Assembly: GCA_964247085.1 (NCBI GenBank)
Contig: CAXTSX010000016.1
Location: 1-64,000 of the forward strand
Reading direction: 5' to 3'
DNA length: 64,000 bases
Origin: JAAFHZ01 sp964247085
GTDB taxonomy: Bacteria > Cyanobacteriota > Cyanobacteriia > Cyanobacteriales > Chamaesiphonaceae
The notes beneath the pieces were generated by a model. It was not told the origin of the DNA and ran no database searches. It saw only the letters and a program-made list of their open reading frames with translations. Below, piece by piece: positions 42,515-51,949 of this stretch; positions within the stretch are counted from its first letter, which is position 1, and each line of letters begins with the position of its first letter. Both the position numbers and the translations under genes were made by a program.

Positions 42515-44536
42515 CTATAAATTCCAGATCGTCACATATTCCTCTACTATTTCGCCCCCAAATTGCTCCGCCAGTCGAGCCGCAGCAGCATCCAAATCTA
42601 GATCAGTGAATGGAGCCATGGCCATTGCCCCCCTGTTTTCGGGATCGTCTGCTGGTTGGGATAAGGCCACTGGCTCTGACATTCTATGGCTGTGGTCATT
42701 TCCATGATTATTTGTAGTGGAATCAACAGGTTCTGGAGCTGGCGATCGAAAGTCAGCGGGCTGCTCTTGTACGATGCTAAGACTGGGCACGGTATTGGGT
42801 AGCGGGGCTGAAATTTCCACTTCATCCGGTTCTGGATATTCATCAGGCTTATCTAAAATTTCGGCGGTGGCCAAGCTGTTCGCTGGTATTAAAAATTGCG
42901 CCACAGAACTGGTGGGGGGCGGAGAAGTATGATCAGCCGGAATCGATGTAACTGCTGTGGGAGCAACACTCGGCACCACTTTATTTGGAGCGGGTTGGTG
43001 GTGAGCAGCCTTATTTTTGCTGGCCAAGTCCGCATCACCCAACTTCAAGACAACGGTAATTGGTTTTGCTAACAAGGCCGTTAGGGCTTTTTGGAGATGT
43101 TGCTTTTGACCTTCAGCTATCTTCATGAAGGTGCTGCTCTTCATGCCGACGGTGGCGACATCACCTTCTACGGATAATAGTTGACCATGGGGAGCAAATA
43201 AGCCTTTGCCGGAGGGCAATAGCTGTCCGAGGACTTGTTGCCAGGTATCTTCCAGGTCGATGCTCACCTCTGGCTCGGCTGGGGTCAATTCCGGAACTGG
43301 GACAACAGAAATTGGGAAGGATTCCTTGGTTTGCTGCTGCGCAGATTCTGGGAGATCGATCGGTTCACCATTTCCAGCAGTTGGCTGCAAATTACTAGGA
43401 ACGATCGGCAGCGGCAACTGTGGCAACTCAGTAGTGGCCTTTGTCCGGACGGGAGCCAGTAAACCCAGCAAAGTAATTTCTAACCACAGCCGGGGTTGGG
43501 TGTTTCCTTTGAGCTGATTTTCACTATCTTTGAGGTGTTGTTGGCCAGCTAGGATAGTTGCTAATTCCATGGGAGCGGCTAACTCACAGACGGCTGGCCA
43601 AATTTCCGCCGTCAGGTTAGTGAGATCGGGACGGCTAGGGATCGCTTTGGCGATCGATAGATCCCGATAAAAACCCGCTAAGTTTTGTAGAATCATCAGC
43701 GGCTCTTTGCCCCTTTCTAACAGCTGCCGACAATAGTCAAACAACTTCTCCATGTTTTGTTGGTGAATGGCTTGGCTGATCGCCAACAAATCTTTTTCGG
43801 GCACCGCACCCACCAATTCCCACACCCGATCGACCGTCACTTCGCTACTCATCAAACTGAGCTGATCGAGTAAACTCTCGGCATCCCGCAAGCCCCCCTG
43901 GGCAATTTGGGCGACTAATTCCACCGCACCGGCAGTAATCTGCATCTGTTCCAGCTGAGCAATATAAGTGAGATGTTTGACCATGTCGGCTAATGGAATC
44001 CGCCGAAAGTCGAATTTTTGGCAGCGAGAAATAATCGTCGGCAATACCCGTTGGGGATCGGTAGTGGCCAGCACAAAGACCACATGCAGCGGCGGCTCCT
44101 CTAAAGTCTTCAGCAAAGAGTTAAAAGCTGCCGTACTCAGCATATGACACTCATCAATCAGGTAAACTTTATAACGGCACTGCACCGGCGCATATTGTGA
44201 CCTCTCGATAAGCTCCCGAATATTATCCACCCCCGTATTACTAGCCGCATCAATTTCCACCACATCCAGGGCATTGCCCAGGGTAATTGACTTGCAAGTC
44301 AGGCATTCACCACATGGTTGTGCTGTGGGTACATCACTAGCCATACAATTAAGAGACTTAGCCAAAATGCGGGCACTGGAAGTTTTACCAGTCCCGCGCG
44401 GACCAGTGAATAGATAGGCTGGTGCGATCTTCTGCGATCGCAGGGCATTGGTGAGGGTGGTGGCAATCGCCTCTTGTCCCACCAAATCCGCGAAAGTCTG
44501 AGGTCGATATTTATGATGGAAGGGTAAATAACTCAT
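42515..44536 (-). CDS. dnaX: DNA polymerase III subunits gamma/tau
   Basis: Clamp-loader ATPase. I start at the ATG at 44536 (673 residues, MSYLPFHHKYRPQTF, the conserved DnaX start); the ATG at 44599 adds 21 residues. Visible are Walker A GPRGTGKT, the zinc-binding cysteines CGECLTC, the DEAH-type motif LIDECHML and the SRC sensor (TIISRCQKFDF). The C-terminal third is a low-complexity Pro/Ser-rich tail as in tau. No intein interrupts the P-loop, unlike Synechocystis dnaX, and no obvious frameshift signal was identified. It is convergent with the VKOR gene. Confidence 0.94.
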   Translation of the reverse strand: MSYLPFHHKYRPQTFADLVGQEAIATTLTNALRSQKIAPAYLFTGPRGTGKTSSARILAKSLNCMASDVPTAQPCGECLTCKSITLGNALDVVEIDAASNTGVDNIRELIERSQYAPVQCRYKVYLIDECHMLSTAAFNSLLKTLEEPPLHVVFVLATTDPQRVLPTIISRCQKFDFRRIPLADMVKHLTYIAQLEQMQITAGAVELVAQIAQGGLRDAESLLDQLSLMSSEVTVDRVWELVGAVPEKDLLAISQAIHQQNMEKLFDYCRQLLERGKEPLMILQNLAGFYRDLSIAKAIPSRPDLTNLTAEIWPAVCELAAPMELATILAGQQHLKDSENQLKGNTQPRLWLEITLLGLLAPVRTKATTELPQLPLPIVPSNLQPTAGNGEPIDLPESAQQQTKESFPISVVPVPELTPAEPEVSIDLEDTWQQVLGQLLPSGKGLFAPHGQLLSVEGDVATVGMKSSTFMKIAEGQKQHLQKALTALLAKPITVVLKLGDADLASKNKAAHHQPAPNKVVPSVAPTAVTSIPADHTSPPPTSSVAQFLIPANSLATAEILDKPDEYPEPDEVEISAPLPNTVPSLSIVQEQPADFRSPAPEPVDSTTNNHGNDHSHRMSEPVALSQPADDPENRGAMAMAPFTDLDLDAAAARLAEQFGGEIVEEYVTIWNL

Positions 44537-44742
44537 CGACATCGAAATAAAAAATTGAGCCTGGTAATTTAGCCATCCCAAATTGGGATACCTGATCATC
44601 AGGAACTGCTAAAGGTGATCTGGATTCTAGGATAGCAGTGAGTAATAATTCTCATTGGTATGTTCACCATTATCTTAGTAGAATCACTAACAGTTATCTC
44701 CAGCAAAACCTATGTACTACGTTAGCGCAAGGACAGTTGTAA

Positions 44743-45747
44743 ATGTTTAAAGGAATTTGGCGATCGAGTCCCAGTAAAGCTTCAGTTGTAACTGATGACT
44801 TACCACTCCTCAGCGATCCAGACCATGAATACCTCTTCATGCAATTGCTGGAAGGTGTGACCCACGGTTGGCAACAGCCCCGAGTGATCAAGTTTTTTCA
44901 GCGGGTGAAGCAACGGGCACCTAAATCGCAATGGGTTACTTGGTTAAATGGTTTTGGTTACCGATTACTGAATTCTAATGATCCTAACGAAGAGCTAGCC
45001 CGTAAGATGATCCAGCTCGGTGAGCTGGACTGTGGAGAAGTAACGACCTTGGCCGGAGAATTTGGTCATCAAATCCTCGGCAAAATTTATGGTGGTATTG
45101 AGGAAGAATCTTTACCAGATTTGGATAGCAGCAGCCTCCTCGACTTAGAACTGACTCTTTTAGACCAAGAAGACTTCACCACCGCTCCATCACCCATGGT
45201 GTTCTCCGAAGTAGAAACCGCCATTGGTATTCGCTCCGATCACCGAGAAGAGCGGCGAATGAACCCACCGCCACCGCCCGCCCCACCCAGAGTAGTACTA
45301 CCAGATTTTGATCCGGTCACCCTGCCAAACACCAACATATTGGCCGCCAGAAGTCCCAGTGCTTTCAGCGATTCCAATGTTGACTTTAATTTTGATGCCA
45401 GCTCCATTCCGACTACTCACTTAGACATTCCGATGTTTGGAGTAGTCCCCTCTGAATTACGGATTGCCAAGGATCCTGGACTGTTACCGATCGAACCCTA
45501 TTTGGATCAACCAGAAGCCTTAGAAGAGCAGGTAATTAGTATCGAAGAATTTGCGACGATGCTCCAAAGAGATCCTGCTCTAGTGCGAGAAGTGGCTCAA
45601 CAACTGGGTATCAATACCAACGATCCGCAAATGGTGCTGGATACAGTAATTACTCAAATGCAAGAGCAAATTCAAAACGGCAATGAGCAGATCCCCCCAG
45701 GAATTTCCGATGAAGATGGAGGCGTCGATCGCCAGCGCAGATTATGA
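44743..45747 (+). CDS. Conserved protein of unknown function overlapping rnhA
   Basis: The 334-residue protein has an N-terminal helical domain (about 20-130; EYLFMQLLEGVTHGWQQPRVIKFFQRV and FGYRLLNSNDPNEELARKMIQLGELDCGEVTTLAGEFG) that looks folded and conserved, then an acidic, Pro-rich low-complexity region (about 135-250) and a C-terminal helical stretch (EEFATMLQRDPALVREVAQQLGI). There is no signal or membrane segment. I recognise no enzyme family; similar proteins are known to me only from cyanobacteria. Its stop overlaps the rnhA start by 4 bp (ATGA), so the two are translationally coupled. Confidence 0.65.
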   Translation: MFKGIWRSSPSKASVVTDDLPLLSDPDHEYLFMQLLEGVTHGWQQPRVIKFFQRVKQRAPKSQWVTWLNGFGYRLLNSNDPNEELARKMIQLGELDCGEVTTLAGEFGHQILGKIYGGIEEESLPDLDSSSLLDLELTLLDQEDFTTAPSPMVFSEVETAIGIRSDHREERRMNPPPPPAPPRVVLPDFDPVTLPNTNILAARSPSAFSDSNVDFNFDASSIPTTHLDIPMFGVVPSELRIAKDPGLLPIEPYLDQPEALEEQVISIEEFATMLQRDPALVREVAQQLGINTNDPQMVLDTVITQMQEQIQNGNEQIPPGISDEDGGVDRQRRL

Positions 45748-46598
45748 CAGTGATTAAAAGTCTCTACAGTGACGGAGCTTGTAAGGGGAATCCGGGACCC
45801 GGTGGCTGGGGAGCAGTAGCCTATTTTACCAATGGTGCAGTGGCGGAATTAGGGGGTAGCGACCCGGCGACCACGAACAACCGGATGGAAATGCAGGCCG
45901 CGATCGAAGCTCTTAATTTTTTTATTAAGTCTGGTCAAAAAGAGTCTTGTTCTCTATATACCGACAGTGAATATGTGATCAAAGGCATCACTAGCTGGCT
46001 GAAGGGCTGGAAAAGTAAGGGCTGGAAAACATCAACTGGGAAACCAGTCTTAAATCAAGATTTATGGGAAATATTAGATGAATTAAGCATTCAAATTCGC
46101 CAGCAGACCGCCGGTCAGCCCGTGCGCTGGGAGTATGTCAAAGGTCATGCTGGCAATGTGGGCAACGAGCGCTGCGATGCGATCGCCAGCTCTTTTGCCC
46201 TCGGTAAACCAGTTCCACTTCAGCAAGGTCAAACTACAACAGTGCCAGTTAATTCTTCCACCCCCATTAGTTCCTCCAACAATTCTGCTAACACATCACA
46301 CCCGATCGAAGAAAACCATGTTCATCATAGTGAACACGATAATGTCCCTAGGGGCGAAAGAGTAACTCAACTGCATTATTTAGTAGACACTCTACACATT
46401 GCCGAAGAAATTGCTGAGCAAGGATATTTCATTACTAGCTCAGAATTAGCAGATTTAATGGATATCAATGCCAGTGCAGTAACCAGTCGTGGTGATCATT
46501 GGGTCTGGCGAAATTGGATTGTTTGCCGAGCCAGGAGAGAAGGAAATCAAATTCTTTGGCAATTAGAGAGAATTGATCAGGCTAAAGAAACAGTCTAA
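45744..46598 (+). CDS. rnhA: Ribonuclease HI with an extra C-terminal domain
   Basis: Cleaves RNA in RNA-DNA hybrids. The catalytic acids Asp10, Glu49, Asp74 and Asp145 and His135 all lie in normal motifs (SDGACKGNPGPGGWG, NNRMEMQAAIEAL, YTDSEYVIKG and GHAGNVGNERCDAIA). Residues 1-155 form RNase HI; a Ser/Thr-rich linker (about 160-205) leads to a 70-residue domain with LHYLVDTLHIAEEIAEQGYFITSSELADLMD followed by ASAVTSRGDHWVWRNWIV, which looks like a winged helix or DNA-binding domain. This fusion is seen in other cyanobacteria. The gene is coupled to the preceding one by an ATGA overlap. Confidence 0.93.
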   Translation: MTVIKSLYSDGACKGNPGPGGWGAVAYFTNGAVAELGGSDPATTNNRMEMQAAIEALNFFIKSGQKESCSLYTDSEYVIKGITSWLKGWKSKGWKTSTGKPVLNQDLWEILDELSIQIRQQTAGQPVRWEYVKGHAGNVGNERCDAIASSFALGKPVPLQQGQTTTVPVNSSTPISSSNNSANTSHPIEENHVHHSEHDNVPRGERVTQLHYLVDTLHIAEEIAEQGYFITSSELADLMDINASAVTSRGDHWVWRNWIVCRARREGNQILWQLERIDQAKETV

Positions 46599-46732
46599 AT
46601 GCTGAATCATTGCTCGTAAAATAGCTATAAGCCTTGCACAGCAATAGAATTCTTCTGGGTGACTCGATCAAAAGATAGCGGTGAGTAAGGACATATTTGA
46701 GTATCGGCCATTTAATCCAACTCCGGTAGAAT

Positions 46733-46746
46733 GTATCGCTTGATAC
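46733..46746 (+). promoter_or_regulatory. NtcA-binding site upstream of amt
   Basis: GTA-N8-TAC reads exactly, with GTA at 46733-46735, TAC at 46744-46746 and an 8-nt spacer. A -10-like CAGAAT (46770-46775) lies 23 bp beyond, the usual distance for an NtcA-activated promoter. The amt start is 88 bp further on. NtcA is the cyanobacterial nitrogen-control activator, and ammonium transporters are classic targets. Confidence 0.75.
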
Positions 46747-46833
46747 AGATTAAGAAGTGTCATCAATCACAGAATTGTCGCACTGTGATATAAAACTTCT
46801 AATCTTTGTTCTTGGCGTGAGGAAATCAATGCA

Positions 46834-48261
46834 GTGCTGAAAAAAATACTTTTAATATCTTTAGTTTCTTTATGGTTTCTAAGTGGTCCGCTCATGGGCA
46901 ATGCCTGGGCTGCTGATGCACCGAAAGACCCGGTGGATACGGGAGATACAGCGTTTATGCTAGTATCGGCGGCTTTGGTCTTGCTGATGACTCCTGGATT
47001 GGCCTTCTTCTATGGTGGCTTGGTGCGATCGCGCAATGTCTTAAACACCATGATGATGAGCCTATTACTGATGGGCTTGGTTGGTGTCACCTGGGTACTA
47101 TTTGGCTATAGTCTGGCTTTTGATAATCCGATCGATCAAGCGGCCACCACTGCTGCCGGGATTGTGAAATTTGATCTCAAAGCAGTCAATCCCTTCATTG
47201 GCGGATTGGCCTGGATGGGCTTAAATGGAGTCTCTGGCTCCGTACCAGTAGAGTATGCCGGTACCATTCCTCACCAAGTATTCATGGTGTACCAGATGAT
47301 GTTTGCGATCATCACCCCAGCATTGATCTCTGGGGCGATCGTCGAACGGATGAGCTTTAAAGCTTACTTCTGGTTCGTATTGCTCTGGTCTACTGTCATC
47401 TATGCACCTCTTGCTCACTGGGTATGGGGTAAAGGCTGGTTAGGTGCCATGGGTGCTTTGGACTTTGCCGGTGGTAACGTTGTGCATATCAGCTCTGGGG
47501 TATCAGCAGTAGTAGCGGCTTGGGTGATTGGTCCACGCAAAACCTTCCGGACTCAGCCAGCAGCCCCCCACAATGTCCCCTACGTAATGATCGGGATTGG
47601 TTTACTGTGGTTTGGTTGGTTTGGTTTTAATGGTGGTAGTGGCTTGAGTGCCAAAGGGGCAGTGATTCCTTTTGTAACCACAATGATTGCCTCCGCCGCC
47701 GCTGGTCTAATGTGGTTGATTTTGGAGTGGGTATTACGCCAAAAGCCAACAGCTGTCGGGATTGCCAGTGGATTCTTGGCTGGGTTAGTCGGGATTACGC
47801 CCTGTGCGGGTTACGTTAGCCCATTAGCAGCAATTTTAGTGGGGTTAATAACATCCACTTGCTGCTTCTTTGCAGTAAGTTTGCGAGCAAAACTGCAATT
47901 TGATGATTCTTTGGATGCTTTCCCTGTACATGGTATCGGGGGAACAGTCGGGGCTATTTTAACCGGGATATTTGCTTCTAAAGAGTTCTACCAAATTATG
48001 GGAGAGGATGGTAAAACTCCAATTGCCCTAGGTTTAGTGGATGGTAATGGTAAACAAATTGTCACCCAGTTGATTAGTATTGCTGCTACCTATGCTTTTG
48101 CCGCTGTGGGGACATTTATTATTCTTAAGGGTTTGAGTTTGGTAATGCCCCTTCGTGCTAAAGAGGAGGCTGAATATCAAGGCTTGGATGTTAGTGAGCA
48201 CGGTGAAGAAGGTTACGGCGAAGAATTCGCAGCGGGCTTAAGCTTTGCGGAAAAAGAATAG
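46834..48261 (+). CDS. amt: Ammonium transporter (Amt family)
   Basis: The 475-residue protein begins at a GTG (46834) with GAGGA 10 nt before it. A signal-like segment (about 1-26, ending GNAWA) is followed by 11 membrane helices; motifs such as GLAFFYGGLVRSRNVLN, FVLLWSTVIYAPLAHWVWG and DFAGGNVVHISSGVSA (the conserved His of the pore) are as in AmtB/Amt1. The C-terminus is acidic and cytoplasmic. It should import NH4+/NH3 and interact with GlnB/PII, whose gene is not in the window. It is monocistronic, ended by the hairpin at 48305-48336. Confidence 0.96.
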   Translation: MLKKILLISLVSLWFLSGPLMGNAWAADAPKDPVDTGDTAFMLVSAALVLLMTPGLAFFYGGLVRSRNVLNTMMMSLLLMGLVGVTWVLFGYSLAFDNPIDQAATTAAGIVKFDLKAVNPFIGGLAWMGLNGVSGSVPVEYAGTIPHQVFMVYQMMFAIITPALISGAIVERMSFKAYFWFVLLWSTVIYAPLAHWVWGKGWLGAMGALDFAGGNVVHISSGVSAVVAAWVIGPRKTFRTQPAAPHNVPYVMIGIGLLWFGWFGFNGGSGLSAKGAVIPFVTTMIASAAAGLMWLILEWVLRQKPTAVGIASGFLAGLVGITPCAGYVSPLAAILVGLITSTCCFFAVSLRAKLQFDDSLDAFPVHGIGGTVGAILTGIFASKEFYQIMGEDGKTPIALGLVDGNGKQIVTQLISIAATYAFAAVGTFIILKGLSLVMPLRAKEEAEYQGLDVSEHGEEGYGEEFAAGLSFAEKE

Positions 48262-48304
48262 ATTTTTAGATATTAAATTCTAAATTTTAAAAATCAATTG
48301 CCTG

Positions 48305-48336
48305 ATCGCTGACTAAATTTAGTCAGCGATTTTTTT
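48305..48336 (+). terminator. Intrinsic terminator downstream of amt
   Basis: The palindrome ATCGCTGACTA-AATT-TAGTCAGCGAT (48305-48330) gives an 11-bp perfect stem with a 4-nt loop, followed by a run of seven T from 48330. It lies 44 bp after the amt stop, just before the next gene. Confidence 0.92.
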
Positions 48337-48380
48337 GGTTGAATTCAGAGCATGAGATAATTAAGAAAAATTATTTAGTG

Positions 48381-49391
48381 ATGCTGATGAAAGCTTATCA
48401 ACTGCAAGCCACTAAAAGCTTTGATGATTTAAAACAGGTTGAACTGCCCACCCCTCAGCCCCAAGCTCATGAGGTTTTGGTCGAGGTTAAGGCAGTATCT
48501 CTAAATTACCGCGATCTGCTGGTAGCTCAGGGCGCTTATCCCGGCATTGAGCTACCTTTAATTCCCTGCTCGGATGGGGCTGGTGAAGTAGTAGCGATCG
48601 GCACCGAGGTCACTAGAGTACAAGTAGGCGATCGAGTGGCTGGCTGTTTTTTTCAAGATTGGCAAGAAGGACGACTCACCCAACAAAAAACTAAATCGGC
48701 GCTTGGTGGATCGATCGATGGCCTCTTGTCCGAATACGTGGTACTTCACCAGGCTGGAGTGGTTATTCTACCCCAGCACTTAACCTATATCGAAGGTGCC
48801 ACCTTACCCTGCGCCGCAGTCACTGCTTGGCAGGCACTAGTTGTGAGGGGTGGCCTCCGAGCTGGTGAAACAATATTGTTACTGGGTACTGGTGGGGTAT
48901 CAATTTTTGCTTTGCAGTTTGCTAAAATGCTAGGAGCTAAAGTAATTATCACCTCCAGTAGTGAGCAGAAATTAGCCCAAGCCCTTGCTCTTGGCGCTGA
49001 TCTAACAATCAATTATCGCCATTTCCCGGACTGGGAAAAGAAGGTATTTGAGCTGACCAATCACCAGGGAGTAGATCAAGTCATTGAAGTAGGTGGAGCC
49101 GGGACATTGGAAAAATCTTTGCGATCGATGCGAGTCGGTGGTCGGATCAGCTTAATTGGAGTTTTAGCTGGCGCTGGCGAAGTAAATCATGCCCAAATTC
49201 TACGCAAAAGTATTGATATACATGGCATCTATGTGGGCAGTCGAGATATGTTTACAGACATGAATCGGGCGATCGAGCTACATAAATTGCGACCAGTGAT
49301 CGATCGGGTGTTCGATTTTCCAGCAGTCCCCAAAGCATATCAATATCTACAAAGTGGTGCTCATTTCGGCAAACTTGTAGTGTCCATGTAG
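48381..49391 (+). CDS. MDR-family NAD(P)-dependent alcohol dehydrogenase-like oxidoreductase
   Basis: About 337 residues from the ATG at 48381 (48387 also possible). An upstream TTG at 48339 sits in the tail of the amt terminator and is unlikely. A GroES-like domain (LNYRDLLVAQGAYPGIELPLIPCSDGAGEVVAIG) is followed by the nucleotide-binding GTGGVSIFALQFAKMLGA. Catalytic zinc-ligand residues of classical ADH are not obvious, so it is probably a zinc-independent enone/quinone reductase type. It is unrelated in sequence detail to the MDR protein at 19980. Substrate unknown. Confidence 0.85.
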   Translation: MLMKAYQLQATKSFDDLKQVELPTPQPQAHEVLVEVKAVSLNYRDLLVAQGAYPGIELPLIPCSDGAGEVVAIGTEVTRVQVGDRVAGCFFQDWQEGRLTQQKTKSALGGSIDGLLSEYVVLHQAGVVILPQHLTYIEGATLPCAAVTAWQALVVRGGLRAGETILLLGTGGVSIFALQFAKMLGAKVIITSSSEQKLAQALALGADLTINYRHFPDWEKKVFELTNHQGVDQVIEVGGAGTLEKSLRSMRVGGRISLIGVLAGAGEVNHAQILRKSIDIHGIYVGSRDMFTDMNRAIELHKLRPVIDRVFDFPAVPKAYQYLQSGAHFGKLVVSM

Positions 49392-49516
49392 TGTCCCTAC
49401 CCTAAATGTTTGGATAATGCTAAAATGTGTTTCATGAAATACATGAACCGGGCGAGATATCGGCCTCCAGGAAACTCCTGCTTTATTATTTTCGACAAAT
49501 ATATATTGTGATCACG

Positions 49517-51226
49517 ATGAAAAATCACCTGTTGCCAACTGCTCTCCTGGGTACTACTGCCCTAGTTGGCTATGTCACACCGGCAGCAGCTTTATCACCA
49601 GTGGAAGTTCAAAGAATTGCCAAACAGCGCACTGTGCAAATTGAAGGATGCAACAAAGGTTCCGGCGTAATTATTCAAAAGAATGGCAATGATTATACTG
49701 TTCTCACAGCAGCCCATGTAGTTAGTGAAAATGGTTGCGAAGTGATCGCCCCAGACGATACTAGCTATCGAGTCACCAAGGTGAATATTTTTCCTAATCA
49801 AGTTGATTTAGCCGTAGTTAACTTCACCAGCACCAAAAACTACCCAGTTGCCAAAACAATCCGTAATTCTGATCTGGTAGAAGCTGGTGAAACTGTCTAC
49901 GTCTCTGGATTTCCGGTCTCAACAGTCATTGCTAAATCTGTCTTTGCCTTTGTCAAAGGCGATGTGGTGAGTAATGGTACCAAGCAGCAAGAAAGAGGCT
50001 ATTCGCTAATTTACAACAACAACACTTTGCCAGGATACAGTGGTGGACCGGTTTGGAGCGATCAAGGTGAATTGATTGCCATCCACGGTCAGGGCGATAT
50101 TGATACCAAGTTCAAAGACACTGTCAATGCCGATGTGCGCATTAAGACTGGGTTTAATCTGGGTATCACCGTAAATACTTTTACAAAACTAGCTAGTACA
50201 GCCGGATTAAATGGTTATGAGCCAGTGGCGATCGCCACCAAGCCTAAGCCGATCGATGATTTAATTGCTAGCGGCGTCCAGAAAGAACGTCAAGGTAACT
50301 ATCAAGGTGCGCTGACGGATATGAATCGAGCCATCGCCCTCGATGCCAAGAATTCTCGACCCTACTATGGACGGGGCTTAGCGAAGGCGCAGTTAGGAGA
50401 TAATAAAGGAGCGATCGCCGACTACAGTCGCGCTATTGCCCTTAATCCTATTTTTACTAACGCCTACCACAATCGCGGTTTTTCTAAGTCTGAACTTGGT
50501 GATGAAAAAGGAGCCATTAAGGACTACAACAAGGCTATTACCTTGAATCCGAAGGATGACCAAGCCTACAATAATCGGGCTAGTGCCAAGTCAGAGGTTG
50601 GAGATAAACAAGGAGCGATTAGTGATTGGAATCGAGCAATAAATATAAATCCAAACTATGCTTTCGCCTACCATAATCGAGCCATTATGGAAGCTCGGTT
50701 GGGGAATTTGCAAAAGGCTCAGAATGACTGGAACCGCGCTCTACAAATTGATCCGCAGCTAGCACCAGCCTACCGCAACCGGGGCAATGTTAAGTCTTTG
50801 TTTGGAGATGCGAGAGGAGCCATCCAAGACTACAATCGGGCTATTGCTCTCAATCCTAAAGACGCTCAATCTTTCTATAATCGTGCCCATACCAATTCTG
50901 GATTAGGTAATAAAAAAGAGGCGATCGAAGACTATAACCGAGCGATCGCTCTCTACCCCAATGACTTTCAATCGTATTACAACCGGGGCATTGCTAAGTT
51001 TGAATTAGGCAATCGGGAAGCAGCGATCGAAGATTACACCCGCGCTATTGCCATTAATCCGAGCTTTTCTTATGCCTATCATAATCGGGGATTTGTGAAG
51101 TCGGCTTTGGGAGATAAAGCAGGCGCACTGTTGGACTGGAAAAAAGCCGCTGATATATTTAATCGACAGGGGCAGATAGCTAATTATCGGAAGTCTTTGG
51201 CAGCGATCGAACGTCTAGGCTCCTAA
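49517..51226 (+). CDS. Secreted trypsin-like protease with nine TPR repeats
   Basis: The ATG at 49517 gives 569 residues beginning with a signal peptide (about 1-25, ALVGYVTPAAA); 30 in-frame residues upstream look spurious. The protease domain (about 30-240) has His67 (TAAHVV), Asp97 (VDLAVVNF) and Ser175 (GYSGGPVW). Nine tetratricopeptide repeats follow (about 250-560), most reading like YNRGxxKxxLGDxxGAIxDYNRAIALNP, for protein-protein contacts. This protease-TPR combination is frequent in cyanobacteria. It should act outside the cytoplasmic membrane; the substrate is unknown. Confidence 0.9.
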   Translation: MKNHLLPTALLGTTALVGYVTPAAALSPVEVQRIAKQRTVQIEGCNKGSGVIIQKNGNDYTVLTAAHVVSENGCEVIAPDDTSYRVTKVNIFPNQVDLAVVNFTSTKNYPVAKTIRNSDLVEAGETVYVSGFPVSTVIAKSVFAFVKGDVVSNGTKQQERGYSLIYNNNTLPGYSGGPVWSDQGELIAIHGQGDIDTKFKDTVNADVRIKTGFNLGITVNTFTKLASTAGLNGYEPVAIATKPKPIDDLIASGVQKERQGNYQGALTDMNRAIALDAKNSRPYYGRGLAKAQLGDNKGAIADYSRAIALNPIFTNAYHNRGFSKSELGDEKGAIKDYNKAITLNPKDDQAYNNRASAKSEVGDKQGAISDWNRAININPNYAFAYHNRAIMEARLGNLQKAQNDWNRALQIDPQLAPAYRNRGNVKSLFGDARGAIQDYNRAIALNPKDAQSFYNRAHTNSGLGNKKEAIEDYNRAIALYPNDFQSYYNRGIAKFELGNREAAIEDYTRAIAINPSFSYAYHNRGFVKSALGDKAGALLDWKKAADIFNRQGQIANYRKSLAAIERLGS

Positions 51227-51351
51227 TTATCTGTCTAAAGTATTGATGAAGTTCAGCCAAATTACTATTTTAGGTAGACGAGCTGCAAAGATGATAGTTA
51301 ATATTGGGCATGTGGGGCAAATGCACCATCTGTTTACATTAGATAGTGAAG

Positions 51352-51915
51352 ATGGCTACGATCAGAACACTTTGTGCTAATGACCCAGCCGTCGCTATTA
51401 AAGCCATGATTGATGGGCTAATGACTTATAAGTTAATCCAGAATTTTCAACTGGATTTCATGACATTTGGCACTTGGGAAAATAACGTCTGTTATGGCTG
51501 TTCGGCGACTATTACTCTGCTCAAATTGTTAAATTTAAATTCTGCTTCAATTCAACTGGGGAATGATTTGAACCGGGCGAGACTTATTCCTACTAGTTTG
51601 TCAGATTTATTGAATTTTGAAAAAGCGATCGATATGTTTCGGCGGGGTAGCTTTTCAGAAATAGAAGAATACTTTGGTCTGCCCATCTCCAAAACATTTT
51701 GTATTCCATGGTATTGTCACGCTGGCAATTTACCAGGTCAGTTGCCCAAAATAATCAAGTTCTGGGAAGATTTTACTGGCCATAAATATAAACCTTTGAC
51801 TAGTCAAGGCTTTAGCATTTATAAGTCTCCTAAAAATGAGTCAAAAAAAGATTTTTATAAGCGTTGGGCAACTGCGGTGGCTGCCAATAGTATAAGTTGC
51901 AGCCTAATGGCTTAA
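51352..51915 (+). CDS. Hypothetical protein of unknown function
   Basis: From the ATG at 51352 it has 187 residues (a GTG at 51346 adds two). No domain is recognised. Features seen are a Cys-x-x-Cys (VCYGC) near residue 50, a mixed helical/strand composition, single CIPWYCHAG and KFWEDFTGHKYKPL motifs, and no signal or membrane segment. Codon use is similar to that of its neighbours but a little AT-rich. It stands alone between the protease-TPR gene and the convergent bioA gene. Confidence 0.55.
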   Translation: MATIRTLCANDPAVAIKAMIDGLMTYKLIQNFQLDFMTFGTWENNVCYGCSATITLLKLLNLNSASIQLGNDLNRARLIPTSLSDLLNFEKAIDMFRRGSFSEIEEYFGLPISKTFCIPWYCHAGNLPGQLPKIIKFWEDFTGHKYKPLTSQGFSIYKSPKNESKKDFYKRWATAVAANSISCSLMA

Positions 51916-51949
51916 CCTGGTGTAAAGGCTAATTCTTTTGAGATCGATC

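Noticed and set aside
42515..44536. Intein in dnaX
   Set aside because: The P-loop and following motifs read continuously, so no intein is inserted.
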